Positions 7,812 to 16,383 of a DNA stretch of 64,000 nucleotides are shown piece after piece; position 1 is the stretch's first letter, and every line of letters starts with the position of its first letter. The translations under genes were made by a program, and so were the position numbers. The notes below the pieces were generated by a model. The model was not told the origin of the DNA, did not search any database, and saw nothing but the letters and a program-made list of their open reading frames with translations. The DNA is from Prosthecobacter sp. (GTDB lineage Bacteria > Verrucomicrobiota > Verrucomicrobiia > Verrucomicrobiales > Verrucomicrobiaceae), in the NCBI RefSeq assembly GCF_020439865.1, contig NZ_JAGRPF010000220.1, positions 32,111 to 96,110 on the forward strand, written 5' to 3'.

Positions 7812-9725
7812 CTACGAACCCTTCACAAAGCGCAGCGAGAACACGTCTGCGTTTTCCATTCGCAGGCGAAGTAGCACGGGTTTGCCGGCGAGCGCGGAAA
7901 CGTCGGAGCCCTTCTTCCACGTGGCGATGTGGGACAGTTCGTTGCCGAAGAGCGTTTCGGATTCGTAAAGGCTGAAGCCCGGCAGCGCCTTGCCATCCAT
8001 GTCGCAGAGCTCAAAGCGAATCCAACCGGTCGCGTCGGTGCTGTGATTGATTTCAAGTCGGTCGCCGCTGAAGACGAGCGGACGCGTGATCATTTCGCCG
8101 GGAGCACCCTCGGAATGCAGCGAGACGAAACCGTCGGTACGGATCACGCCACGGCGCAGCCGCATGCCGGGATGGCGGTAGTGCTCGGTCCAGTACACAG
8201 ACAACTCACCGGGCGCGGTTTCGATGACATTCCATGCGGGGTAGTTGTTGCGGTCCGTCCACACTTCGGGCTCGGTGCTCGGGCGGATGAAGGCCTGCGA
8301 CCAGCGGTCGAAGTGCAGGCCGTCACGGCTGCTCATGAGCACCGCGTCGCTCACACCGGGGTCTTTGCGATCTTTGATCTTGGTGCGGCCCGGCACGAAA
8401 CGCGCGGGCAGTCCGAGGTAGAGATGCGGCGCACGCGGATAGGCGAAGATGCCGTTCGTGTAGAGGTGTTCTTTGCGTGGGTCGCCGTATTCGAGGAACA
8501 CGGGCTCCGACCACGTGCGGAAGTCCTTGCTGGTGCAGGTCATGATGTCGCGCACGCCATCGCGGCCTTTGCGATGAAAGTCGACGTAGCACTGCCGCTG
8601 CGAATCCCAGAACGCGAGATTCTGTGAATCAAACGCGCCATTGGTGATCGCGGCATGATCGAGCAGTTCGCGCCAGTGAACGCCGTCCGGCGAGGCAAAC
8701 ACGCCCAGCCCGCGACCGTGATGCGAATAGCCCATAGCCTTGAAGCGCTCGTCCTTCGGCGCGGCGGGATTGGGATCGAGGAAAGGCGTGAAGTTATGCG
8801 CGGCGACACCTTTCCAGATGATGTTGTTGTCCTTCGAGCCTTCGAACTCGAACAAGCCGGCGTTCACACGCGTGAAGTGAACGCCGTCGCGGCTTTCGGC
8901 GAGACAGCAGACCTGCCCTTCGCTTCCTGGTCCTGCCTGACCGCGGTAATACATCAGCACACGCTCCCCGTCCTGCAGCATGGCGAAGTAGGCTGAGGTC
9001 TCGCCTTCCCACGGTTGATCGAGCTTCAGCGCGATCTCGCGCGGTTCCGGATGAAGCAGACGGCGCTCGATGTTGCCGCTTTGACCATCGAGCAGGAAGT
9101 CATCGACAAACAGCTCGCGACGCGTGCCGATTTCATACGCGTCCTTCTTTCCCGGCGTTGCACGCTGCAGACCTGCGGTGCCGGGCTCGGTGCCGCCTTG
9201 CACGGTGAGCTCCGCGTCATCGGCGTCAAAGGTGCCCACATCGCCGGAGTAAGCGTAAAACGACACCGTCACCTCCCAGGCATCAGCAGGCGCGGTCTCC
9301 TTCACCTCCACGCGCCGCCAGTCGCCGGAGCCGTGCTCAAGCCGCGCGAAGCGATGTGCCACGCGCTCGCCGTAGAGGTCGTAGAAATTCACATACACAC
9401 CCGGCTTGCACTTGTCCGTGGTGCGGAACCATCCCGCCGCCGTGTAAACACCGCCTGGCCTTGCAGGAACGCGGCGGCATTCGAGGAACTGCCCGGCCTT
9501 CGGATCTTCGTCGCGGAACCGCGCATACGCCGCGCCCGTGTGGCCGCCATCGGTGCGACGCTCCACGGGAATGCCCGAACGCGTCGTCCAGTCATCGGCG
9601 ATCACGCCGACCGCGTCCGCGTTTTCAAAGGAGGGATTGAGGGCGAGGTTGTCGCTGTCTTTGGCCGCGACCGCCGAAACGGCGGCGATGACGAGCGAGG
9701 CAATGAGAGACGGTTTCGCGATCAT
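7812..9725 (-). CDS. secreted carbohydrate-binding domain plus five-bladed propeller glycoside-hydrolase-like protein
   Basis: This 637-aa protein has a signal peptide (residues 1-21, ending AAVSAVAA). A beta-sandwich carbohydrate-binding-like domain follows at about 25-175, opening NLALNPSFENAD as in CBM4/9-like modules. After RELFVDDFLLDG comes a five-bladed propeller resembling GH32/43-type folds, with repeated SRDGVHF and SPDGVHW units. Family knowledge: PVC genomes hold many such proteins and most have no proven activity. Catalytic acids of GH32 or GH43 are not evident, so it could be lectin-like. The ATG at 9725 is chosen because the signal peptide starts there. It is convergent with the DUF1552 gene, 4 nt from its end. 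Confidence 0.75.
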   Translation of the reverse strand: MIAKPSLIASLVIAAVSAVAAKDSDNLALNPSFENADAVGVIADDWTTRSGIPVERRTDGGHTGAAYARFRDEDPKAGQFLECRRVPARPGGVYTAAGWFRTTDKCKPGVYVNFYDLYGERVAHRFARLEHGSGDWRRVEVKETAPADAWEVTVSFYAYSGDVGTFDADDAELTVQGGTEPGTAGLQRATPGKKDAYEIGTRRELFVDDFLLDGQSGNIERRLLHPEPREIALKLDQPWEGETSAYFAMLQDGERVLMYYRGQAGPGSEGQVCCLAESRDGVHFTRVNAGLFEFEGSKDNNIIWKGVAAHNFTPFLDPNPAAPKDERFKAMGYSHHGRGLGVFASPDGVHWRELLDHAAITNGAFDSQNLAFWDSQRQCYVDFHRKGRDGVRDIMTCTSKDFRTWSEPVFLEYGDPRKEHLYTNGIFAYPRAPHLYLGLPARFVPGRTKIKDRKDPGVSDAVLMSSRDGLHFDRWSQAFIRPSTEPEVWTDRNNYPAWNVIETAPGELSVYWTEHYRHPGMRLRRGVIRTDGFVSLHSEGAPGEMITRPLVFSGDRLEINHSTDATGWIRFELCDMDGKALPGFSLYESETLFGNELSHIATWKKGSDVSALAGKPVLLRLRMENADVFSLRFVKGS

Positions 9726-9851
9726 GATCCCGAAAGATCGCTCCACCACGAAGGAGAATTGCATCAGCGACTCGCAAAAGAGGACCCATTTCGCACATAG
9801 GAAGCCAATTGTCGCAGTGAAGGCGAGGGTGGTTCAGGGTATGAGTCAGGT

Positions 9852-9869
9852 GGCATGGCTGGCCGTGCC
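9852..9869. other. short hairpin between divergent genes
   Basis: GGCATGG and CCGTGCC form seven pairs (one G-T) around a four-base loop. It lies in the 188-nt space between the propeller gene (minus) and the first of three exported-protein genes (plus), where both promoters must sit. Without a T run it is not a terminator. An operator or leader hairpin is possible but unproven. I see no convincing -35/-10 pair in this gap. Confidence 0.2.
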
Positions 9870-9913
9870 TGAAAGGAATGTCGCTGACATTCGATCCAAC
9901 CGCTTCCTCAATC

Positions 9914-10948
9914 ATGAACTCAGCCTTCGAACATATGTCTTCGGAGTCATCATCGGCGACGTGCTGCTGGAAGAGAGCTTGGAAACGAGGTGTGGCCTGC
10001 TTGCTCGCCGGCTTCTTCGTTTGCATCGCTTCAGGCGTTGGGGCGCAGACTGAAGCGCCGAGCAAATCCGCTTCGCTGCTGGCCGCCGTGGATGAGTTTG
10101 TGCAGCTCATGCGGGGAGATCCGGAACTGGCGGTCGATCTCATGATGTCCGCCGAAGCCTCCATCCGCTTCGAAGCTGGAGGTGCGATGGTGCCGGTGGC
10201 GCTCCGTTATTTCAGCCACGGCATCATTCCGTTCACGCAACCGCTGGATGGCGACGTCGCGCTGATTGGCTTCTATCATCCGTGGTCGGATGTGATCCTT
10301 CTCTCGGAGTGGCGTCTCTCAGATCCGCAGCGGTGGATGATTGTGGACTGCGAGCTGGTGCCCGCCGATTTCATCCGGGAGGGTGGTGAACCGCCCTATG
10401 ACTTGTTGCCGCGGTGGCGCCGACCGGGCTTGTCGAAGCTGCCTCCCGAAGCCGTGATCAAAGCGACCGACGAGGCGGCTGCGTCTTTCGATGCAGTGTT
10501 CCGAGACGCCCGGCCCGGAGTGTGGCGTGATGAGATTCATGCCCTCCACACGCCGGAAATGCTCGCTGTGGGCAGCGCGCTTGCCGTTCGGCGGCTGCGA
10601 GACGTCATCTCCACGCTCACGCTCCTCAAGCAAAGAGGCCGGCCCACGCATCTTGGGCGAAGCCTGCAGGAGCTCCTCACGCAGGCCCTCGACTCGGGGC
10701 TGGAAACGATGGATTCGAAGACAGGCATCTCCTCCGGGGTGAAAGCCCTTCCGCGGAAGACCTGGGAACATGCCCAGCTGCTAGCCGTGGCGCCCCTGGC
10801 AGATGGAGCATTTGTTTTTCTGACGGCCCCTGGCACGCGCTCATGTTTCATCAGCGGTTGTTTTCAGGACGGCAAGGAAGGCGCGCGTCTGCTCCGGATG
10901 GATCTGCTGTCCCTCGAAGACCTTCCCACCCCACAAACTGCCAAATGA
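9914..10948 (+). CDS. exported protein of unknown function (344 aa), first of three collinear genes
   Basis: I do not recognise the family. A basic, Cys-containing N-terminus (CCWKRAWKRG) leads into a hydrophobic segment near residues 26-42 that ends GVGAQT, like a late signal peptide. The rest is a soluble mixed alpha/beta protein with conserved-looking patches FYHPWSDVILLSEW and DCELVPADF, and two Cys near the C-terminus (RSCFISGCF). The start is uncertain: 9914 (MNSAFEH) or 9878. The signal-like stretch would also tolerate a later start at MSSESS. Its stop overlaps the next ATG by 4 nt, implying translational coupling with the coiled-coil protein. Confidence 0.6.
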   Translation: MNSAFEHMSSESSSATCCWKRAWKRGVACLLAGFFVCIASGVGAQTEAPSKSASLLAAVDEFVQLMRGDPELAVDLMMSAEASIRFEAGGAMVPVALRYFSHGIIPFTQPLDGDVALIGFYHPWSDVILLSEWRLSDPQRWMIVDCELVPADFIREGGEPPYDLLPRWRRPGLSKLPPEAVIKATDEAAASFDAVFRDARPGVWRDEIHALHTPEMLAVGSALAVRRLRDVISTLTLLKQRGRPTHLGRSLQELLTQALDSGLETMDSKTGISSGVKALPRKTWEHAQLLAVAPLADGAFVFLTAPGTRSCFISGCFQDGKEGARLLRMDLLSLEDLPTPQTAK

Positions 10949-12471
10949 AGACCCGACCTTCGATCTGTCTGTCTGCGGGCTGGATGCTCGTCCTTTTCAT
11001 GGCATCCGCGACTCCCAGCGCTGCGGAGCCTGGCCTTCTCGACCGCTACTGGGACTGGTGCGACCGCCAAAACGACGATGACGATGTTGAGGGCGTGGAC
11101 GATGCCATCCAAATCTTCGACAACCACTTACGCAAGACGGATCTCGACGAGCTCACGCGAGTGCGGAGCCGTTTCAACAGCGTGCAGAAGGCCATGGACG
11201 AGCGTCTGGTCACCGCCTTGGGCCATGAGTCACGACTGAAGGCAGAGCTCCACGCTGAGTACGTGGTACAAAAAGCTGCTAATCCTGGGCGCAGTGTCGA
11301 ACTCACCCTCCAGCGCGCAAAAGAGAGCACCAACTACTCTCAAAGACTGGCTTTGCACCGCGCGGATTCGCAGTCGCTTTCCGCCATGCGCGCGGAATCA
11401 GCCACGAACGCGTCACGTCTTGAACAGGTGGGCAATAAGATCGAACAAGCCGAGGAAGGCCTCGCTGCTGGGAAATCCAAATCGCCATTCAAAGTCAAAG
11501 GCTGGCTGCAAGGATTGGGGAAATTTCTGGAAGCCGCCGACCTCGTCGGTACCGCAGTCACGTGGTTTGCCGATGTTCACGGAATTTATGAGGGTGACAC
11601 CAGTGTTCAGGATCTGGCCGAGCGAGTGGGCGGGGACTTGGCCAAGCGGGCGGTCCTTTCCAAAGCCGCCGCCGGAGCTGGAGCCATGGGTTCGGCCACG
11701 GGGGTGCTGGCTCCTGTGGCCATCCCGGTCTTGGTGATCGCTGCAAGTGAGAAGGTCTCCACAGATTTCGACAACTCCGTGGGGGCGCTCATGGATCGCC
11801 GCCGTCAGGAACGTGCGGATGAGCGAGCTCGTCAGCTCTATGCCATGGAGCCCGAGGAACTTGCCCGACGGAGGGCGGAAAACCGGGCACGATCGCAGCG
11901 TGAGAACGCGGAAGCGGCCGCCTTGGCGCAACGCCAGCCAAAAGGAGTCAGCATCGACCAGCTGCGTTCGGATGTGCAGGCCTGCTATGCCAGGTGGGAT
12001 GAAGAAAAGAAGAAGGAGCAGCAGGCCCAGGCGGCCGTTCCTCCACCCGCGCCCGACATTGGCGCCGCTTTGCATTCGGTGGGAACGATGATCACGAGCA
12101 CGTTGAGCAATTCCACCCTGAACTCGATGCTGAGTCCGGATCTGCAGGCCGCGCTTGCCTCGGTCAAGAGCCTGCTGCAACCACCCGCTGCGCCGCCTGT
12201 CCCGACCACGCCCCCACCGGCCGTCATCGCGACGTTGCAGCAACAGGCTGCCGCTGAAATCTCGACCGTGGTAGTCCAGCAACTGCAAGCCTCCACCAAG
12301 GCTGAAACAACCGCCAAATCACAACCCGTTCCCAGCAGGAAAAGCGCCGCGCCCATTCAGACGACACAATCCAAAGAGTCCTCTTCGGAGGACTTGGATG
12401 AGATCATACGCCAGATCCGGATCAAGGCCATTCAGGCGGCGAGTGACGCTGTGACCAAGACTCCGCGTTGA
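10945..12471 (+). CDS. exported, helix-rich protein with central hydrophobic segment (508 aa)
   Basis: Function is unknown. A signal peptide covers residues 1 to about 28 (VLFMASATPSAAE). Residues 30-200 are charged and helical with coiled-coil character (TRVRSRFNSVQKAMDE, SRLEQVGNKIEQAEEG). Residues about 236-267 form a Gly/Ala/Val-rich hydrophobic stretch (AAAGAGAMGSATGVLAPVAI) able to enter a membrane. A second charged helical block (RRRQERADERARQLY) follows, then a Pro/Ala/Gln-rich linker (PPAAPPVPTTPPPA) and a Ser/Glu-rich tail. This layout of long helices around a hydrophobic hairpin resembles pore-forming or membrane-remodelling proteins only in outline. The start is set by the ATGA overlap with the upstream gene. 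Confidence 0.6.
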   Translation: MKTRPSICLSAGWMLVLFMASATPSAAEPGLLDRYWDWCDRQNDDDDVEGVDDAIQIFDNHLRKTDLDELTRVRSRFNSVQKAMDERLVTALGHESRLKAELHAEYVVQKAANPGRSVELTLQRAKESTNYSQRLALHRADSQSLSAMRAESATNASRLEQVGNKIEQAEEGLAAGKSKSPFKVKGWLQGLGKFLEAADLVGTAVTWFADVHGIYEGDTSVQDLAERVGGDLAKRAVLSKAAAGAGAMGSATGVLAPVAIPVLVIAASEKVSTDFDNSVGALMDRRRQERADERARQLYAMEPEELARRRAENRARSQRENAEAAALAQRQPKGVSIDQLRSDVQACYARWDEEKKKEQQAQAAVPPPAPDIGAALHSVGTMITSTLSNSTLNSMLSPDLQAALASVKSLLQPPAAPPVPTTPPPAVIATLQQQAAAEISTVVVQQLQASTKAETTAKSQPVPSRKSAAPIQTTQSKESSSEDLDEIIRQIRIKAIQAASDAVTKTPR

Positions 12472-12495
12472 ACCAACCCTTGCTCAGCCATCCTC

Positions 12496-13770
12496 ATGAA
12501 AGCCATTCACATCTTGCTCATCCTCGTGTCGTTTGCCTGCCCATGCGGTGAACAGGTCATGGGGCAGTTGGTTGAACCGCCGGATGTATCCACTGCACGT
12601 TTTCGAAACCTGAGCCGCCAGTTGCATGCACAGGGGCTGCCGGAGATCGAAAAGGCGGAATGGGAAAAGTCGATCCTCGTCGTTCGCCTCCTCACGCCGC
12701 CTGACAATGACACGTCTTTGCAGGAGCCCCGGCAATTGCTGCCTGCACTTTTGCTCGGCTATGGACTGGTGCGGGATGCCGGCCTTTCTGCCAGCGCCCT
12801 TCGCGTGGCATGCCCGCTGCCGGACGGCGATCGATTGGAGGCCGAGGCCACCGTCGATCGTCTGGCAGACTTCGTCGGCAAGCGTTCGTCGCTCGACGAC
12901 TTTGTCAGTCAGGCGAAACTGACCCGGGTGGCCTGGCGGCCGCCGGACGGCACGAAGGATGGGATAACGACTGCTTTCTGGGAACACGGGAAGAAGCTGT
13001 TCGAGAAGAAGCAAATCACGCAGGCCCTGACTGCATTCCGCGAGGTGGAGAAACGAAATCCGGGTTTTCCAAAACTCGCTCAAGCCCTCGCTCTTGTCCT
13101 CTTCCATGCCAGCCAGTTTTCAGAGGCCGTTCCATGGCTGGAAGCTGCCTTCAAAGAGAATCCTGCCGATGCCTCATTGCCGAAAATTGGTGTGGCGTTG
13201 AGCAACGAGCTGTTTCAGGCTGGTCAGTTGGAACAGGCGATCCGTGTCACCAATCTTTTCGACGTCGATCCGACGGACATCAATCTGAAGACCATGCGCC
13301 TCATTCGAGCCATGGCGGAGGTCAAAGGAGGAAATGCCGCCAAGGGTGAGCAGACAGCTGAAGAGGCGACCCGACTGATGCCGGAATCTTGGGAGCCTTG
13401 GTTTTGGCTGGCCAATGCTTGTGCTCAGCAAAACAAATGGCCGCGTGCCATCGAGTTTGCCACCAAGGCTTTGGAGCGAAACCCTGCGCATACCGATTCC
13501 CACTTTCTCCTCGGTCGTGCCCAGGTGGCAACCGAGCAATACGGGCCGGCCGTGCAGTCGCTTGGCAAGGCCTTGGAGCTCATGCAAAAGGAGGGAATCA
13601 CCCCGCCAGAAAACTTGTTTGTGCAGTTGTCCTACGCCCACGCTCAACTGAATGACGCGGCGCAGGTCGTGAAGGCCGCCGAGGCCGGCCTCGCATGCTA
13701 TCCCCAAAGCGCGAGTCTTCAGACCAATTACAAAGCGGGTTACAAAGCCATGCTGGCCAGGAAGAAGTAG
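12496..13770 (+). CDS. exported tetratricopeptide-repeat protein (424 aa)
   Basis: A signal peptide (residues 1-23, ILLILVSFACPCGEQVMG) precedes a non-repeat N-terminal domain of about 130 residues. TPR units follow from about residue 160 to the end (for example EHGKKLFEKKQITQALTAF, PESWEPWFWLANACAQQ, TDSHFLLGRAQVATEQYGPA). TPR arrays bind partner proteins, so this is probably a periplasmic scaffold. It starts 24 nt after the preceding gene and closes the three-gene set. The coupling of an unknown enzyme-like protein, a coiled-coil protein and a TPR scaffold suggests an envelope complex, but no homologue tells which one. Confidence 0.75.
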   Translation: MKAIHILLILVSFACPCGEQVMGQLVEPPDVSTARFRNLSRQLHAQGLPEIEKAEWEKSILVVRLLTPPDNDTSLQEPRQLLPALLLGYGLVRDAGLSASALRVACPLPDGDRLEAEATVDRLADFVGKRSSLDDFVSQAKLTRVAWRPPDGTKDGITTAFWEHGKKLFEKKQITQALTAFREVEKRNPGFPKLAQALALVLFHASQFSEAVPWLEAAFKENPADASLPKIGVALSNELFQAGQLEQAIRVTNLFDVDPTDINLKTMRLIRAMAEVKGGNAAKGEQTAEEATRLMPESWEPWFWLANACAQQNKWPRAIEFATKALERNPAHTDSHFLLGRAQVATEQYGPAVQSLGKALELMQKEGITPPENLFVQLSYAHAQLNDAAQVVKAAEAGLACYPQSASLQTNYKAGYKAMLARKK

Positions 13771-13773
13771 GGT

Positions 13774-13875
13774 TCATTGCGTTTTCACCAGCCTGACGTA
13801 ATCCAGGCCAACGTAGCGGTTCTGCACGGCGCTCGGATGAGTGCGGAGGCCCAGCGAGGAATGGAAGAATTGCAT
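13774..13875 (-). pseudogene. 33-codon reading frame, probably a C-terminal remnant of an exported protein
   Basis: A minus-strand frame starts with an ATG overlapping the esterase stop (TGATG) and reads MQFFHSSLGLR...NRYVGLDYVRLVKTQ to a stop at 13774. The ending NRYVGLDYVRL is very like the last beta-strand of secreted PVC proteins (family ending recalled in general form, not looked up). Such a short piece cannot fold as that domain, so I read it as the tail of a lost gene. A translationally coupled 33-residue peptide is the alternative. Confidence 0.35.
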
Positions 13876-14831
13876 CAGCGGCCCGCTTTGAGCGTGGCGA
13901 TCAGGAAGTCGGTGGGCGTCGCATGCTTCACGTTGGGCGCGCCGGGATAGACGAGTTCACAGGGCACGCCTTTGGCACGGCAGTGCTCCTGAAGTTTCAC
14001 GCCGAAGTTCGATGTGTGCGTGGGATCCTTCTGATCCTGCCCGAGTGCGGGAGGAGCGCTGTAAATGAGATACACCGGCGGATCGCCGGAGCCGACCAGC
14101 GCGTAGGGCGAATACTCTGCGATCCATGGCAGGATCTTCTCCCGCCAGGCGAGAAACTCGGTAAATGAGGACAATCCGAACGCGTGACCGCCGTAGCGGC
14201 TGTTGGGCGTCCACTCCTTCATCTGCTGCGGGTCGAGCGTGGTCTGCGCTCCCGTCACCGCGGCGCATTGCAAACGCGATGACTCGCGTGCGACAGGATC
14301 CTCGCTCTTCGGATCGGCGAGATCATCATGAAACGCGAGCCACAGGCTCGAGCAAGCGCCTGCAGAACCTCCGGCCGCGCCCACGCGATCTTTGTCGATG
14401 TTCCACTCCGCTGCCTTGCTGCGGATGAACTGCAACGCATGCGCCGCATCATGTAACGGCGCCTTCACCGGAGGACGGATGCCTCCCGCCTCGGCTATCT
14501 TGATGAAGCGGTAGTTGATCGCGGCGACGGAGATGCCTGCTTTCAAAAGTGCCGCGACATCGACAAAGCGATCGACGCGCTCCTTGCTGCCGCCGGACCA
14601 ACCGCCGCCATGGATTACAAACGCAAGCGGTGTCGGCGTGGCTGACTCCGCCTTCCAAAAGTCGAGGATATGACGCTCATGCGGGCCGTAGTGCACCTCA
14701 GTGAGCGTCGGCTTCGGCACTGAGGCAGCATAGACCTCCACTTTCGCAGGGGCTTTGGGCTTGCCGGGCGTCTGAGCTGAAACCGCCAACGAGATGGAGA
14801 GCAGCAGAGAGAGAGTGAGGAGACGTTTCAT
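13875..14831 (-). CDS. secreted alpha/beta-hydrolase (carboxylesterase-like, BD-FAE type)
   Basis: This 318-aa protein has a signal peptide (residues 1-20, LLSISLAVSAQ) and a basic Pro/Lys linker. The esterase core has the oxyanion motif HGGGW and a nucleophile elbow GGSAGA (Ser). A late Asp region (SGDPPVYLI) and a final His (KHATPTDF) complete a plausible triad. Family knowledge: this group hydrolyses short acyl esters on sugars or feruloyl-type groups and is frequent among polysaccharide-degrading loci. The start is the ATG at 14831 because the signal peptide begins there; upstream in-frame codons look non-coding. It is divergent from the sulfatase remnant, 66 nt away. Confidence 0.85.
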   Translation of the reverse strand: MKRLLTLSLLLSISLAVSAQTPGKPKAPAKVEVYAASVPKPTLTEVHYGPHERHILDFWKAESATPTPLAFVIHGGGWSGGSKERVDRFVDVAALLKAGISVAAINYRFIKIAEAGGIRPPVKAPLHDAAHALQFIRSKAAEWNIDKDRVGAAGGSAGACSSLWLAFHDDLADPKSEDPVARESSRLQCAAVTGAQTTLDPQQMKEWTPNSRYGGHAFGLSSFTEFLAWREKILPWIAEYSPYALVGSGDPPVYLIYSAPPALGQDQKDPTHTSNFGVKLQEHCRAKGVPCELVYPGAPNVKHATPTDFLIATLKAGR

Positions 14832-14897
14832 GAGCAAAAAACGGAACGACCTCTTTGCATGCCAGCTTTCGCCCAGTCGTCCCGGATTTTTCTGTGA

Positions 14898-15230
14898 ATG
14901 CTGCCGACTAGGGGCGTACACCTGACCGCCCAATCATGTCATGACCGCACGATTTTGTTTCTGATCCTCGCGCTCGGTGTTTCACTCGCAGGTGCCGCTC
15001 CGCCGAACATGGTCTTCATCCTCGCCGACGACCTCGGCTGCTACGGGCAGAAGCTGATTCAGACGCCAAACATCGATTGCATGACGGCAGATCGCATGAA
15101 GTTCACCCATTTCTATGCGGGTGGCAGCGTGTCTTCGTCGCAGGCCGTGCTGATGGATGGCTGGAGGAAGGCGATTCGCACCGGCAGTGCGACTACGCCG
15201 ATCGATCTCTATGCTCTGGCAACAATGGCT
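14898..15230 (+). pseudogene. sulfatase remnant with internal deletion and lost active-site cysteine
   Basis: The frame opens with a signal-like stretch (ILFLILALGVSLAGA) and then the sulfatase start (PPNMVFILADDLG, TPNID, FTHFYAGG). Between DLG and CYG about five residues usual in the family are missing. The FGly site, normally C-x-P-S-R, reads SVSSSQAVLM, so the catalytic Cys is gone. Directly after it comes MDGWRKAIRTGSATTPIDLY, a segment that in intact sulfatases lies near the C-terminus. A deletion of most of the gene has therefore fused head to tail, and the frame runs on without a stop into the next gene. It cannot be an active sulfatase. Confidence 0.75.
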
Positions 15231-15293
15231 AGGTTGTCGCCTTCCCGCACGTTGTGTTCATACCGAAACCATCCAATCGGAGGCAGACACGCC

Positions 15294-16331
15294 ATGAATC
15301 GAAAAGAATTTCTCAAGCTCTACGCTGGCATCGTCGGCGGGCTCAGCATTCCCGGAGTGCTCGGTGAGTCCGCCAGCGCGGCGGAGACCGCATCCGTCAA
15401 AGGCATCGCTCTCGACGAATCGTATCTGGTGAAGGGCCTCACAGCCATGGTCCGCGCGAGCACGTGGTTTCCTGCGCATTGGGGCGCCGGCATTCTCGCG
15501 GGCTATTATCTGTGCCGCGACAACGCCCTCGGCGAGGAGACGACGCTCGGCATCCAGAAGCAACTGGACGCTGCCATCGCGTCGCAGCCGGAGCAGTTCG
15601 CTCCGCTTCCCGATGAGCCGGCGGACAAGGCGCTGATCGAGGAGGTGCCGAAAGCGCTGCTGCCTGCCATGCAGGGCGGCCTGCGGGCTCATGGCCACGC
15701 GGTGATCTTTGCCTCGCTCTCCATTAAGGCGATGGGTGATGCGCCGCACATGGCCCGGCCGTCGTTCATCAAGGCCTTGTGCGGTCTCAGCCGGCAGATT
15801 GCCAAACACGCCCCGCAACGGCCGACCGGATCCGAAACGTCGTATGCCGACACTCAGACCATGATCGATGCGTTGTTCGACAGCCTGGCGCGCTTCGAAC
15901 CGCTGCTCGGTCGTCCCTCCATCCGCCGGCCGAATTTCACGCACATGGTCACGCATACCGAGGCACTGATGAACCTCGAGATGATGGGCTATGCAGATCT
16001 TGCCAGAGCCGGTCATCCCGGCCATCACGCGCACATCGGCGCGCCCGTTCCAGCAATCGATCCCTCTCTTCCACCTGCGGCGGAGAACGTGTCTTTGGAG
16101 ACGGTCATGAGCAAAGACTACTGGGCCGATCCGAAGAACCAGGAACGCTGGAATCACAAGTTTGCCATCCCGAACAACCCGAACGGCGACTGGATCGCCT
16201 CAGGGCATCTCTTCAAAGTGCTCTACAGCTATCATCGTCTAATCGGCCGAGTGAAGGACAAAGAGAAGGTGAAACTGTGCAGCCAGATCCTGCTGGAACG
16301 CTACATCAATCCCGATGTGCAGGGCGGGTGA
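15294..16331 (+). CDS. exported protein of unknown function, His-rich C-terminal half (345 aa)
   Basis: The frame is continuous with the sulfatase remnant upstream, but the natural start is the ATG at 15294: MNRKEFLKLYAGIVGGLS is a classic export signal ending SASAAE. The mature protein is mostly helical. It has histidine clusters (HGHAVIF, HMVTHTEAL, HPGHHAHIGAP) that could hold a metal, and an SKDYWADP patch. I do not recognise a family. It may be transcribed with the dead sulfatase or from a promoter within that remnant. A di-metal or haem-binding helical bundle would fit the spacing of histidines, but this is inference. Confidence 0.65.
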   Translation: MNRKEFLKLYAGIVGGLSIPGVLGESASAAETASVKGIALDESYLVKGLTAMVRASTWFPAHWGAGILAGYYLCRDNALGEETTLGIQKQLDAAIASQPEQFAPLPDEPADKALIEEVPKALLPAMQGGLRAHGHAVIFASLSIKAMGDAPHMARPSFIKALCGLSRQIAKHAPQRPTGSETSYADTQTMIDALFDSLARFEPLLGRPSIRRPNFTHMVTHTEALMNLEMMGYADLARAGHPGHHAHIGAPVPAIDPSLPPAAENVSLETVMSKDYWADPKNQERWNHKFAIPNNPNGDWIASGHLFKVLYSYHRLIGRVKDKEKVKLCSQILLERYINPDVQGG

Positions 16332-16383
16332 GAATCCGTCCGCAATCACGGAAGCGAAGACGAGTCTTGGCGGCGCCGAATGA

